In this document: in pieces, positions 27,167 through 37,318 of the stretch
Layout of the letters: every line of letters begins with the position of its first letter
Numbering within the stretch: the first letter of the stretch is position 1
Source: Pyropia yezoensis
Lineage: Eukaryota; Rhodophyta; Bangiophyceae; Bangiales; Bangiaceae
DNA: 64,000 bases
Direction of reading: 5' to 3'
NCBI GenBank assembly: GCA_009829735.1
Contig: CM020618.1
Location: forward strand, 16,043,346 to 16,107,345
Notes under the pieces: model-generated
The model's database searches: none
What the model was told of the DNA's origin: nothing
What the model saw: only the letters and a program-made list of their open reading frames with translations
Position numbers and translations under genes: made by a program

Positions 27167-29110
27167 CTAGGCACGCATGCTAGACTCTCCCACTCCACGG
27201 CCCTCGCCCTCACGTGGAGGCGAGCGGCGAGACCCACGCCGATAACGGTCTCCACTCGTTGGAAGGGGCGGCGGCTCCAAGTCGGAACCGTCGCGCCCCT
27301 CACGGTCGCGCAAGTGGCGCCGACCGTGGCTACTCTTCTGCCTGGTCTTGCGCGCAAGTTTGCGACGCAGACGCTGGACAGACTCCGTCTCCGATGGGGT
27401 AGAGGACTCCGAGACGGAGTAAGACAACTCGTCTTCCGACACGGAGGGAGAGCGCCGCGAGTGACGGCGACGACGGCGAGGAGGCGAGTATGCCCGGCTC
27501 GCACGACGCTTGCCACGCCCAAGTGGGGTTGGCTGGGGCATAATAGCCCCAATGCGAGCCAACTCGGCCGTCATAAACTCCGCCACCGACTCGCAACTCG
27601 CGGTCGCCACTGCAGTACGAACGCGCTCCTCAAGTTGAGGAGTCTCGGAACTTTGGAGGGTTGCGGTCGACGCGGCCAACCAGGAAATGGTGCGCACCAA
27701 CGTGGTGATCATCATCTCTGAGGTTAGAGGCGTGGGCGGTAACACCAACTTGGGGTATACCGTCAGGAGGGTGGCCCCCAAGTTGGGAGACACCGGTGTG
27801 GATGACTCCACGGCCACGCTGATCGGGATGTTCCCGTGAGGCTGGAAAGGAACAGGAGGAAGCGGAGGGGCACGCCGAGGTGGCGGTACCCGGGTGTAAC
27901 TGCGACCCCGACTTGGGGCCCCCGCAGTAGGTTGAGTCATATGGTCATCATATGAGGGCACAGCCATAACTATGGGCTTGTCCGGGGGTGGCGCAGTGTG
28001 ACGATCCACCCCCGGGGCATACGGGTAGTCCCCGATGCCCAACCCCTCTCGTAGGACCACACGGCCGTCGTGAAGTTCACGAGCGACCCACACGAACTGG
28101 CGAAGTGCGCCATCGTCCTTGGGCCCCCGAGTGGGGCGGCGCAACTTGTGCTCAATGCTCTCCCACTCGATAAACTTGTGGAGGCGGAGCATCTCCTCAA
28201 GTAGAGTGAGTTGTCCTGACGAGCACCCCTCAGCAACTAGCTGAGGGGTGAGCTGTTCCAAACCCTGGATGAGCCGGAGGGGGAGATGCCAGAGCATCCC
28301 CCGCCGCTGAACACATGACACCCAGGTCGACATGACCTCGAGGAGCCACTGGGTGGCCAACATGGCCCACACCAGATGATCAGGGCCAGCCGTCAACATG
28401 ACGGAGCCGAAGTGGTCAAGCAACCGTGGCAACAATGCCGGGAACCCGTAGGGGACCTCAACTTGAGGCCACCACTCGGGCTTCTTCGGGTAGTATTGCT
28501 CCTTACTGGCAGCAGACTGCTGAGGAAACTCAAGTTGAGCCGAGGTCACCAAGTAGGGACCTCGCCGGAAGTCCTTCTCCATCCGCACATCAAAGTGATG
28601 AGTGTGCGGATCGGCCTCGTGAAGGTACGGGGGGCGAGTTGCCACCGCGTCCCAAGTGAAGGTCGGCAAGTCGCCGGGACCCGGGATAGTTCCCCCGCGG
28701 TCCACCATGGCCTTGGCCCGCTGCACGTCCTCGACCTCCTCGTCGTCCAGGAAGGCAAACTGGTCCGTCCTGAAGCCGGCAGGGAACCCGACCCTACGGG
28801 GATACTTCTCCCGTAGGCGGTCCCATACCCGACCCATCGCTGCGCCGAGTCGGCCACAGCGAAGAACAGTCAACCCCTCCTCATACAGAGGCCAAGCGGG
28901 GTAAAACCACCGCCCCAAGGCCTCACGCGGGACAACTTGTCCCGCCTCCGGGGGAGATCCTGCCGTCAACCCAAAGCCGGGTGACGCGGGAGTCCCACCC
29001 CCCGGAGCGATCGCGGAGCCCCCGCCGGAAGTCCCGGCAGGCGCTGCACCGTAGGAGGTGTCCTCCATACGCTCATCGAGAGAGTCCGTCTCCACTCCCG
29101 GAGTCGCCAT
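27167..29110 (-). CDS. GypA-3 conserved antisense accessory protein (aORF)
   Basis: ATG 29110 (MATPGVETDSLDERMED) gives 647 residues; an in-frame extension upstream to 29281 is possible. The N-terminus is Gly/Pro-rich. Residues about 60-130 and 205-370 are globular, with YYPKKPEWWPQVEVPYGF, LLDHFGSVM, ATQWLLEVMSTW, RRGMLWHLPLRLIQGLE, and VVLREGLGIGDYPYAPG. After a Pro-rich linker there is a helical segment and a strongly basic Ser/Arg-rich tail from about 525. Homologous proteins occupy the same antisense place in GypB and GypD, so it is not a shadow of pol, which ends 110 bp away. I recognise no known domain. The RS-like tail suggests RNA binding or a nuclear role. Confidence 0.75.
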   Translation of the reverse strand: MATPGVETDSLDERMEDTSYGAAPAGTSGGGSAIAPGGGTPASPGFGLTAGSPPEAGQVVPREALGRWFYPAWPLYEEGLTVLRCGRLGAAMGRVWDRLREKYPRRVGFPAGFRTDQFAFLDDEEVEDVQRAKAMVDRGGTIPGPGDLPTFTWDAVATRPPYLHEADPHTHHFDVRMEKDFRRGPYLVTSAQLEFPQQSAASKEQYYPKKPEWWPQVEVPYGFPALLPRLLDHFGSVMLTAGPDHLVWAMLATQWLLEVMSTWVSCVQRRGMLWHLPLRLIQGLEQLTPQLVAEGCSSGQLTLLEEMLRLHKFIEWESIEHKLRRPTRGPKDDGALRQFVWVARELHDGRVVLREGLGIGDYPYAPGVDRHTAPPPDKPIVMAVPSYDDHMTQPTAGAPSRGRSYTRVPPPRRAPPLPPVPFQPHGNIPISVAVESSTPVSPNLGATLLTVYPKLVLPPTPLTSEMMITTLVRTISWLAASTATLQSSETPQLEERVRTAVATASCESVAEFMTAELARIGAIMPQPTPLGRGKRRASRAYSPPRRRRRHSRRSPSVSEDELSYSVSESSTPSETESVQRLRRKLARKTRQKSSHGRRHLRDREGRDGSDLEPPPLPTSGDRYRRGSRRSPPREGEGRGVGESSMRA

Positions 29111-29444
29111 GGCTCTCCCCAAGTTGGGGAGAGACGTCCTGGCTATCGCGGCACGAGACCCGCCTCGAGTTGAGGGGGACTCGGATCGTGGGTAAACGGG
29201 TGGCCTCCCCAGCGTGGGGTGGCCCCGTGTAAGGTGAAGGAGAAGTGGTGGTGGTGGTGAGGTGTGAACCGAGGAGAGCAAGCTGCCAAGTGGGCAAGCT
29301 TGAGGAGAGGGGCGGCCAACGTGACCGCCTCCACATCCGCGTTACGTACTCAAGGGGGGGACAGCAAGTCGCGTCCCCCCCCCCCCAACGCCGAGACGTG
29401 CGTTTACGCACCCCCTCACAGGGCCGACCGGGTCGGTCGGAACT

Positions 29445-29457
29445 GAGGAGAGGGGAG
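29445..29457 (+). other. GypA-3 polypurine tract
   Basis: GAGGAGAGGGGAG abuts the 3' LTR and is the expected plus-strand primer. Confidence 0.75.
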
Positions 29458-29928
29458 TGTGGCAGTATTGACCCCCAGGTAGGGGGCAACACGTGCCATG
29501 CAAGGGGCGGCAGGCCACTAGCCTGATCCGTTCCTCCCCCTGCATTTGGGTCCATATTCCCTAAGTTCGGGATAGTTAGCTTAGTAGTAAATCCAACTTG
29601 GATTTGTTGAGGGTTTTCTGCATTTATCGTCTTGAATTTTCGTGTGGCCCGGTGGGCAGGTGCTGGGGTGGGAGATTCTGAGTGGCGAGATTCTGAGTGG
29701 ACCCTGGGGGGATAAGGGGAGGGACAGCGGGGCTTGGCCCTGCGTCCCCGTCCCGACCAAGAAACTGTTGGACCACACACCATCTTCTTGTTTGTCCGTG
29801 GGGGGATTGCCCCACAACAGGGATAGAGTGTGTGCGACTTGCACTTCTTCCGGTTCCCCCGACACGGGAGGCAGCCCCCGCACACCGCCCCAACTTGGGT
29901 ACTGTGTGTGCGAGTGGTTTTTGCCACA
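29458..29928 (+). repeat. GypA-3 3' LTR
   Basis: 471 bp, by eye identical to the 5' LTR including the 3-bp insertion, followed by GTCCG (29929-29933). Confidence 0.93.
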
Positions 29929-30670
29929 GTCCGCCCTCGCCTCCGCGGTCTTGAGGATGGGGTGCGGCACGTACTTGCCCAGCCTGATGGCCTCGTACTC
30001 GTCGCGGTTCTCAAAAACGGCCATCATGGCCAGCTCCATGTCGGCCTCCGACGGGTTTCCACTGAGGCTGAGGCCCTCCACGTGCACGCGCGCGCACACG
30101 AGGCGCACCGCCTTCTCGTTCAGCTTTTTGTAGTACCTTTGCACGCCGGTGGCCTCCCGCAGCACCCGCGCAGGGAGGCCCTCCATCGGCATGTCGACGT
30201 CGACGCGATCCATCCGCGCCTGGAAGGTGGCCGTCACGACAGCAAAAAACTCCTTGCTGTTCTGGTCCGTACCTACCACGGCATCCTCAGACGTCTCGAG
30301 CCACGCAGCGCTCAGCTGTACTCGCTCGACAGCGGAGTACCAACCCCGTTGGGGTGGACGCGAGGTCCCACTCCATCTCGAGCGCCCGCCTCGCCGCCTC
30401 CACGGCCGCGTCCTCGGCCGCGCAGAGGGCCGCTTCGCCCGGCACGGCCGCGTCGCCCTGCGCCAGGATTGGTGCGCGCGCCGGCGGCTGCTGCAGCGGC
30501 CTCTGCTGAGGGATTTCCGTCGCCGTCGGTGAGGCCGTCGTCGGCCCCAATGTCAAGGCGGCCTCCACTTCGCGGGGGCCGCCGCCCGCCTCGTGCACCT
30601 CCATGGGAGCCGCGTCCGCGGGAGGCTCTAGCCGCGCGGCCGCGAGCCGGGCCGCGCGGGCGGACGACGT
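29929..30670 (-). pseudogene. Harbinger-type Myb/SANT-like protein, central DNA-binding piece
   Basis: On the minus strand this piece reads GWYSAVERVQLSAAWLETS, then VVGTDQNSKEFFAVV and LSGNPSEADMELAMMAVFEN, and it ends ILKTAEARAD at the GypA-3 target site. The pattern (Trp-x-x-x-E...L..aW......VG.dQ....F) is the Myb/SANT-like domain of PIF/Harbinger partner proteins and of the NAM-associated type. Removing GypA-3 and one GTCCG copy restores the frame into YWIDCWRVLK at 20533. Upstream of about 30345 the coherent frame changes to a Gln/Pro/Ala-rich one that runs to the GypB-1 junction at 30670. Either a one-base lesion or an error lies near 30345. Confidence 0.65.
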
Positions 30671-31209
30671 TGTGGGAGATTGGGCCGGAATTCGGTACCA
30701 ATACTTTGAAGATTCGGGTCAAGTGGACCTGACCGGAAGTCGAAATTCACCCGACCCACGATGGTGAAACTTCTGACTTCTGGACGGAAATTCGACTAGG
30801 ACTTCCGACATACTAGAGCAGGGTAATGCTGCTGGTATTTGTTTCTTGGGATTTTTGCACGGGAGCCAGACGGATTTCTACGCTTTGAGTTCTTTGCATG
30901 TGGAGTGATATGATTGGTTTGTTTGAGGGTTCATTTTCTGAGTGTTTTGAGGGGTTGCGTGAGCGTGTGAGGAGGGTTGATAAGGAGGGACAGCAAGGCG
31001 GGGAGGGCCCACCTTGGCTGGCCAAGCAAGTAAACACCGTCTGGCTCCGACACATCTTGTTCGTGCCTTGGTGAGCTGACCCGTTCACCACACGCAAGTT
31101 CCGTGTTCGGCTGTGTGGAGGTGCTTGCTTCCGGTGTCCCAAGTTGGGATATCGGCAATACTCCTCTTCCTTCCCTGACTCGGGGTTGGTGGTTGGGAGT
31201 ACTGCTACA
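30671..31209 (+). repeat. GypB-1 5' LTR
   Basis: 539 bp starting TGTGGGAGATTGGG and ending in CTACA. Confidence 0.93.
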
Positions 31210-31211
31210 GT

Positions 31212-31229
31212 TGGTGGATCAGCGGGGGA
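31212..31229 (+). other. GypB-1 primer-binding site
   Basis: TGGTGGATCAGCGGGGGA, 3 nt after the LTR. GypD has nearly the same site, and it differs from that of GypA/GypC at a few bases. Confidence 0.6.
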
Positions 31230-31526
31230 GAGGATATCGACTTTGGTACCTCCCTTGACCGGAGACGGGACCAAGTTGGCCCCTCTCCCCCTTCGGCACC
31301 GAGACTTCCGGTGACACGATCGACTCGCCTACGTTCCGAGCGTTCGCTGGGCGACGAGGTTGGCCACCGTGAGTCTTGGTGGGAGACCCGGAGTTTCGGG
31401 AAACCTCACCGCCTTCCTAGAGGCAGGTGGAGGGGTGGAACGTGCTCTAGGAACTCCCTAGCTGACGATCCCCGACTCTGGACACCGTTTGGTCGTTTTG
31501 GTTGACTCCACGTGACTCTTGTGGAG

Positions 31527-33290
31527 ATGGCTGGTGAGGGAGACCCCCCCATTGCGCCGAGTGTACCTGGGGAGGGGGAGCGTAGTCCTCCCCCGACGGG
31601 CGGAGTACCACCCAGGCCGGGCAGTGCGGATGTGGTGGGTCCAGAGGTTGGACCCCGACGGCGATCGGCCAGGTTCCTTCCCAGGCCGTCACCGGAAGAG
31701 ACGGGCGGAGTTCGCCCTTCTCCGGTGGGAGCGCCGAGCCAGCGTCAGGCTCCGGCAACCTCTTCGGGGAGTGACGACACTCACTTCGGCATGGGACCGC
31801 CGACCGGCAGAGGTGACGGGACAGGGAGTTCTGTACCCCGGGTTGGTGGGTCCGCGCCACGACTGGTGCCGGAAGGACCGGGTGGGAGCTCGAGTCAAGC
31901 TCCACCTGGATCATCCGGTATCGTGGATAACTCGGTGATGACTGCCATCGCACAAGTCGTGCGAGAGGAGGTGGGGAAGGCGTTGAAGGGGAGTACCCCT
32001 CCGCCTGAACAGGCCTCGAGGCGTCAGAAGCGACGGGAGATTCGACGTACTCTCCGTCGTGAGGTGGACTCGGAGTCTGAGTCCTCTGCAAGTGGCAAGT
32101 CGGGTGAAGAAGATCTTACTCGACATGGTCGTGTGACTCACACGGACCGTCTTGGGACTAGAGTCGTCCCAGGAAAGATCGTGGTGAATAATCCATTGTT
32201 CAAGGATGTCTTCGACTGTGAGACATATGGGTTGGTCAACAAGTCGTTGACCTACTCAAATAGCCAGGCCCGTACCCTGGGCCGGCGCAAGAAACACGTT
32301 GCGCAATCCTTCGGGGTCCGTTCAGAATGGGACGGGACTCCACCCCTGAAGGTCTTCCAGTTTTTGCGGAAGTTCGCAAAAGCCTGCGATGACAATGATG
32401 TCTCTGAAGCTGAAGCGTTTTTCATGCTTCAGGACTTCACCAAGGAGCCACTCCGCTCCGAGGTGATGAACGTCATGCCAAGTCGGCATGGTGGGAATCC
32501 GGGTGAGGTGACCTCCTACCTGGAGTTGGTTAATTGGATCCTTCGTCTTCACGCAGACGAGGCTTCCTTGGCTGTGCAGGTTGAAGAGTTCAACCGCGCC
32601 ACCCAGACTAAGGGTGAAGAGGAACGGGAATTCGCTGAACGACTCCGTCAGCTGAACGTCCTCTGTGGATTCCTATATCCCCAAGGAGTCATTAAGGGAC
32701 GCTTTGTGGAGGGTGTCCACCGAGCAGCTCGAGCGACTGTGCGAGAGCGTAATACTCCGACCATGACTCTGGCGGAGTTGGCACGCATCGCCCAGACTAA
32801 GGGTGATGAGTACCGCTGGCTCGTGTCTGAGCAGCGGAAGGAACGAGAGAAAGAAGTTAAGGGAATGGAAGCAAGTCGCTTCCGCAGAACTGCAAGGATG
32901 CCTTCCTACACGCGGACGTACCCTGCAGTACCTTCGTCCTCAACTCGAGAGACGGAAGGTATGGTGGCCGCCATCCCTGATAAGTCACAGGGAAAAGCGG
33001 GGCCATCGGCGTCGATGAGTGATCGGCCGTGTTGGCAGTGTTCCAAGTCGGGACACTGGGCAGCCCAATGCCCCACTCTGGACGTTCGTTTGAGAGCCCT
33101 GTTGGCTCGTATTGGGAAGCTCGGTATTCCGAGGACTGATTCGGATACCCGGCCACACACCACACGTGTGACGGCCATGACTCAACCTAAGTCAGAGGAT
33201 GAGTCCACGCTTGAGAAGGGGGAAACCTCTTCCCCCAGCTCAAGTGGCAAGGATACTCCATCATCCGAGTCGGATGAGGGAAACGCCTAG
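31527..33290 (+). CDS. gag: GypB-1 Gag
   Basis: 587 residues from ATG 31527 (MAGEGDPPIAPS). The Pro-rich N-terminus carries a basic patch (RRQKRREIRRTLRR) and is followed by the capsid domain with FDCETYGLVNKSLTY, WDGTPPLKVFQFLRKFAKAC and EVTSYLELVNWILR, closely parallel to GypA Gag. The CCHC knuckle CWQCSKSGHWAAQC is near residues 502-515. A Ser/Glu-rich tail ends at TAG 33288-33290. Confidence 0.93.
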   Translation: MAGEGDPPIAPSVPGEGERSPPPTGGVPPRPGSADVVGPEVGPRRRSARFLPRPSPEETGGVRPSPVGAPSQRQAPATSSGSDDTHFGMGPPTGRGDGTGSSVPRVGGSAPRLVPEGPGGSSSQAPPGSSGIVDNSVMTAIAQVVREEVGKALKGSTPPPEQASRRQKRREIRRTLRREVDSESESSASGKSGEEDLTRHGRVTHTDRLGTRVVPGKIVVNNPLFKDVFDCETYGLVNKSLTYSNSQARTLGRRKKHVAQSFGVRSEWDGTPPLKVFQFLRKFAKACDDNDVSEAEAFFMLQDFTKEPLRSEVMNVMPSRHGGNPGEVTSYLELVNWILRLHADEASLAVQVEEFNRATQTKGEEEREFAERLRQLNVLCGFLYPQGVIKGRFVEGVHRAARATVRERNTPTMTLAELARIAQTKGDEYRWLVSEQRKEREKEVKGMEASRFRRTARMPSYTRTYPAVPSSSTRETEGMVAAIPDKSQGKAGPSASMSDRPCWQCSKSGHWAAQCPTLDVRLRALLARIGKLGIPRTDSDTRPHTTRVTAMTQPKSEDESTLEKGETSSPSSSGKDTPSSESDEGNA

Positions 33291-33326
33291 CCGCTGGGAC
33301 TAAGACTGACCCAAAGGCTCCAGCGG
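33278..33326 (+). promoter_or_regulatory. GypB-1 predicted -1 ribosomal frameshift signal
   Basis: GGGAAAC (33278-33284), in gag phase G GGA AAC, is followed by the 6-nt spacer GCCTAG and the perfect 7-bp stem CCGCTGG (33291-33297) with CCAGCGG (33320-33326). An 8-bp-arm hairpin ends immediately upstream (33261-33277). Confidence 0.75.
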
Positions 33327-33328
33327 TA

Positions 33329-36300
33329 ATGAAGCGGGTTGCTTCACGCTCACCGACCCATGGGAGAGTGAAGGTCCTGACTCGACCTCGAGGGGTGAGA
33401 CCTAGGGACAAGGCCCCTCCTCAGAAGCACGACCCGAGTCGGATTGTGTCAGTGCTGGTAGGGAGTAACTACCAGGTCGCAGCTCGACTCTGGCTGCAGG
33501 ATGGATATGAGTTTACCTCTCGTGTCATAGTCGACACAGGCTCTGCTGCCTCTCTCATTAGGCAAGACTTATTGCCAGAGGGGACGGATGTGAGCCCCGC
33601 CGGCTCACCCGAGTGGCGTATGTTTGATGTCAATGGGGGACTCCTCCCCATTGTTGGGTCTATTGCATTGACTGTTTGCATTGGGTTCTACCAGACGCAG
33701 GTGAACTTTGGAGTAGTCTCCAATATGTCAGTCCCCGTACTCCTGGGAACTGACTATCTGGACCTCCATGTCCCGGCCGTCTGTGGACCGGAAGGGATAA
33801 TCCGAATGCGTAATGGAGAGACTGTCCCCATATTGCGTAAAGGGAGGACTGTTTCCCCTACGACTCATCAACCTAGGGAAAACTCTCCCAAGGGTGGAGG
33901 CTCTACGACCCATGTACGAGTATGTAAGGGTACGGTAGTCCCGCCCCGATCAAGGACCTTTGTGCGAGTACGCACACGGTTTCGAGGGAATGGACTTGTT
34001 TCCCCCGTGGACCGAGTCTATTATACTCACCAAGTGCAAGTTGCTTGGGGCCCCATGACTTGTGGGGATGACCAAACCTGGTGGGTGGAGGTCCTCAACA
34101 CGTCGGAGGAACCTCGACGACTCCCCGGAGGCATGAAGATTGCGTCGATCTCTACCTTTGAGGGGAATGTCGTTGCTGTGACTCAACAGCAATGGAAGGA
34201 TATTGGAATGGCAGGCTCTGCCGACCAATCGAGTTCATCGACGGCTAAGTCGCCGACGGTACATCGGGAGAACATCCCGGAGTGTTTACATGGACGACTG
34301 GATGAGTTAATCCAGAAGCATCACAAGTTGTGGAATGGTGACCTTGGGCTCATCAAGGCCACCGAACACAGAATCGTGTTGAAGCCAGGGGCTAGGCCAG
34401 TTCGCCTGAGTCCCTACCGTATGGGACCAGACTCACGGGAACTCACCCGAGAGCAGGTCCAACGGATGCAAGACATGGGTGTCATTGAGCCTTGCTCAAG
34501 TGAGTGGGCCAGTCCCATAGTCTTGGTGCCCAAGTCAGACGGCACGATGCGGTTCTGCATCGATTATCGTAAGCTAAACGAGCGGACGGTAAGGGATAGT
34601 TACCCCTTACCCCGTATGGACGATTGCCTTGACTCACTCGGTGAGGCACAGTACTTTTCCACGTTGGACTGCAACGCGGGGTACTGGCAGATACCCATCC
34701 GCAAGGAGGACAGACACTTGACCACCTTCACGTGTCACTGTGGAGTTTATCAGTGTACACGGCTCCCTTTTGGGCTTTGCAATGCACCTGCGACTTTCCA
34801 GCGTGCTATTGACTTGATACTTGCCGGAGTCAAGTGGCAGATCGCCCTGGTGTATCTGGACGATATCATTGTGTTCTCCGGGACTGCCGAAGAACACTTG
34901 TCCCACTTGGACAGAGTGTTTACCCTGTTGGGTGAAGCAGGAGTAACACTCAAACCTACGAAGTGTCACCTCTTTAGTAATGAGGTGGAATACCTCGGCC
35001 ATATAGTCCGGCCAGGTCGCATTCTGGTCAATGAGAAGAACCTCATGGCCATCCGTCGGGCGAAGTTCCCCCAGACGCAGACACAACTCAGGAGCTTCCT
35101 GGGTATGTGTAACGTATACAGACGCTTTGTGGCGAACTATGCCAAAGTGTCTGCACCGTTGAACCACTTGGTAAGTTCCAAGATGCCCAAGCGCTTGGAT
35201 GCTCCCAAACCCCCGGAGCAAGAAGCGTTTGATAGGTTGCGAGAGCTCCTCTGCAACCCACCGGTGTTAGCGATCCCGAGACCGGGGGCTCACTACATCG
35301 TTGATGTGGACGCAAGTTACGACCAACTCGGTTGTTGCTTACTCCAACAACAGCCTTCGGGGGAGTATTTACCCGTTGGCTATTTCAGTAAGGGACTCTC
35401 ACCCGCCCAGAAGAACTATTCTGTGACGGAGGTAGAGGGTCTTGGCGTGGTATGGGCAGTCTCCATGCTACGGCCATACATCGAAGGAAGGAAGTTCCTC
35501 ATTCGATGTGACCACAAGGCTTTGAAGTGGATACTCACCACTACAGCCTGTACGAATAACCGACTCAATCGATGGCGACTCTGCCTCGCTGAGTTCGATT
35601 ATGATGTTGAATATCGGCCAGGCCCGAAGCATGCGGTTGCGGACGCGTTGTCTCGCATACCGACGGATGGGAAAGACACTTCCCCTATCCCTGAGGAACT
35701 CCCTCATGTGGCAGTGACCACTCGCTCCGGAACTGTCCTCGACCCGAGGATGCCTGGCATGGCCAAATTATTACCCGTGTCTTTGGATGAGTTTGTCCAG
35801 GCACAGGAGAGCGACAAACTTTGTCGACGACTCAGGAAGGAGCTCGACCAGGCTCAACCGACTCGGTTCTTCCTGAATGACAACGGCATACTCTGCCGTA
35901 AGGGATATACCCAGGGGGACAAGCAAGTCGTCGTCCCCAAGGAGTTACGCAAGAGTATCCTCCAACGGGAGCACTCCTCACCGTTGGGTGGACACCCAGG
36001 GTCTACGAGGATGTATCAGACCCTACGTAAGAAGTACTATTGGCCATCACTCGTGGCTGATGTGTACGGATATGTAGCCGCATGCGCGACTTGCGCAAAG
36101 AATAGACTCATGGAGTCCCGGCAGACTTCTTCCATGAGACTCTTTCCTGCAACAGAGCCGTTTGCAGCGATAGCAGTGGACTTACTCGGTCCACTACCAC
36201 GAACACCTGAAGGATATGAGTACCTTCTGGTGATGTGTGATCGCTTCACTAAGCTCACACGGGTATCCCCACTCAAGGATATCACAGCCGTGGACGTTCT

Positions 36301-37318
36301 GAGTGAGTTACTCGACGTCTGGGTTGCCAGTTATGGCATCCCCGACTCTATCCTTTCGGATAACGGACCACAGTTTGCGTCCGTCCTGTATCAGGGAGTC
36401 ATGAAGATGTTGGGGGTGCAGACGAACTTCGCCACCCCTTACCATCCCCAGACTAATGGGCAGGTGGAACGATTCAACAGGACTCTAGTGCGCCAGTTGC
36501 GTCACTATGTCCATGACCATGTAGTCACATGGGCTCGTTATGCGTCACTACTCGTGACAGCATACAACTCCCAGGTACACAGTAGTACGGGAGAGGCACC
36601 GTTTGCCTTCGTCTGCCCCCGACGACTTCCGTCAGTAGCTGTGGAGCGTCTCACCCAGACTGAGGGTGAGACTTCGACTCAAACACCGAGTCAGGCGAAA
36701 GCCTCCCTACTCCAGAGACTGGAGGAGATGATACCCCTTGTCCGGGCTACTATGGAGAAGGCCCAAGCCCGTTACAAGAGGTACTTCGATGTCCGAGTCA
36801 GACATCGTCGCGATCCGCTCCGAGTTGGAGATTGGATTTATGTTAACTCTCACGACAATAAGGGAGGGAAATTGGTCTTCAAGACTCTGGGACCATATCA
36901 CATCCTTAAAACGGATGGACGTCGGTTAACCATCGAGAGTGATGATGGTATCCGGACAATAAATGGGAATCACGCGACTCGCGCACCCGAACCCCCAGAG
37001 GGAGATCCCGCTTGGGAAAGGGCTTTGCAAGCATGGAAAGTCCCATCCTTGCCGACCTCTTCCAATAAGCCATTGGAGGCGGTGTTCGACAAGTTTGTCG
37101 GGCACGGATATGATGAGTCGGGGCGACTCATGCTCCGAGTCAGGTGGTTCGGGTATGGACCAACTTCCGACACATGGGAGTTTGTAGAGGACCTACCAGT
37201 AGAGAAGGTCCGTAGATACTGCCAGGCTGCGGGCATATCTATACGCCGACGTAGCACTCGTACGTCGGGGGATGAAGTCCCTGCTCCAAGTCAGAGCAGA
37301 GCGGCAACCCAACCATGA
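33329..37318 (+). CDS. pol: GypB-1 Pol: protease, RT, RNase H, integrase, chromodomain
   Basis: 1329 residues from ATG 33329; the -1 frame is open back through the frameshift site, so this ATG need not be used. Protease VIVDTGSAAS (Asp69). RT FCIDYRKLNE, LPFGLCNAPATFQR and VYLDDIIVF (509-512). RNase H IVDVDAS, TEVEG, RCDH and VADALSR. Integrase finger His882, His889, Cys919, Cys922 and DDE residues Asp951, Asp1011, Glu1047. GPY/F-like segment LGPYHILKTDGRRLTI and chromodomain LMLRVRWFGYGPTSDTWEFV. All catalytic positions are intact. Confidence 0.95.
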   Translation: MKRVASRSPTHGRVKVLTRPRGVRPRDKAPPQKHDPSRIVSVLVGSNYQVAARLWLQDGYEFTSRVIVDTGSAASLIRQDLLPEGTDVSPAGSPEWRMFDVNGGLLPIVGSIALTVCIGFYQTQVNFGVVSNMSVPVLLGTDYLDLHVPAVCGPEGIIRMRNGETVPILRKGRTVSPTTHQPRENSPKGGGSTTHVRVCKGTVVPPRSRTFVRVRTRFRGNGLVSPVDRVYYTHQVQVAWGPMTCGDDQTWWVEVLNTSEEPRRLPGGMKIASISTFEGNVVAVTQQQWKDIGMAGSADQSSSSTAKSPTVHRENIPECLHGRLDELIQKHHKLWNGDLGLIKATEHRIVLKPGARPVRLSPYRMGPDSRELTREQVQRMQDMGVIEPCSSEWASPIVLVPKSDGTMRFCIDYRKLNERTVRDSYPLPRMDDCLDSLGEAQYFSTLDCNAGYWQIPIRKEDRHLTTFTCHCGVYQCTRLPFGLCNAPATFQRAIDLILAGVKWQIALVYLDDIIVFSGTAEEHLSHLDRVFTLLGEAGVTLKPTKCHLFSNEVEYLGHIVRPGRILVNEKNLMAIRRAKFPQTQTQLRSFLGMCNVYRRFVANYAKVSAPLNHLVSSKMPKRLDAPKPPEQEAFDRLRELLCNPPVLAIPRPGAHYIVDVDASYDQLGCCLLQQQPSGEYLPVGYFSKGLSPAQKNYSVTEVEGLGVVWAVSMLRPYIEGRKFLIRCDHKALKWILTTTACTNNRLNRWRLCLAEFDYDVEYRPGPKHAVADALSRIPTDGKDTSPIPEELPHVAVTTRSGTVLDPRMPGMAKLLPVSLDEFVQAQESDKLCRRLRKELDQAQPTRFFLNDNGILCRKGYTQGDKQVVVPKELRKSILQREHSSPLGGHPGSTRMYQTLRKKYYWPSLVADVYGYVAACATCAKNRLMESRQTSSMRLFPATEPFAAIAVDLLGPLPRTPEGYEYLLVMCDRFTKLTRVSPLKDITAVDVLSELLDVWVASYGIPDSILSDNGPQFASVLYQGVMKMLGVQTNFATPYHPQTNGQVERFNRTLVRQLRHYVHDHVVTWARYASLLVTAYNSQVHSSTGEAPFAFVCPRRLPSVAVERLTQTEGETSTQTPSQAKASLLQRLEEMIPLVRATMEKAQARYKRYFDVRVRHRRDPLRVGDWIYVNSHDNKGGKLVFKTLGPYHILKTDGRRLTIESDDGIRTINGNHATRAPEPPEGDPAWERALQAWKVPSLPTSSNKPLEAVFDKFVGHGYDESGRLMLRVRWFGYGPTSDTWEFVEDLPVEKVRRYCQAAGISIRRRSTRTSGDEVPAPSQSRAATQP

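Larger units (their letters stand above)
20539..29928 (+). mobile_element. GypA-3: full-length Ty3/Gypsy chromodomain retrotransposon with antisense gene
   Basis: This 9.39-kb element has two 471-bp LTRs that look identical, a primer site, gag, pol, a convergent antisense gene and a polypurine tract. It is flanked by the 5-bp duplication GTCCG (20534-20538 and 29929-29933). All genes are open. It interrupts the Myb/SANT-like gene of the Harbinger element. Identical LTRs and open frames indicate a recent, possibly still active insertion. Confidence 0.95.
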
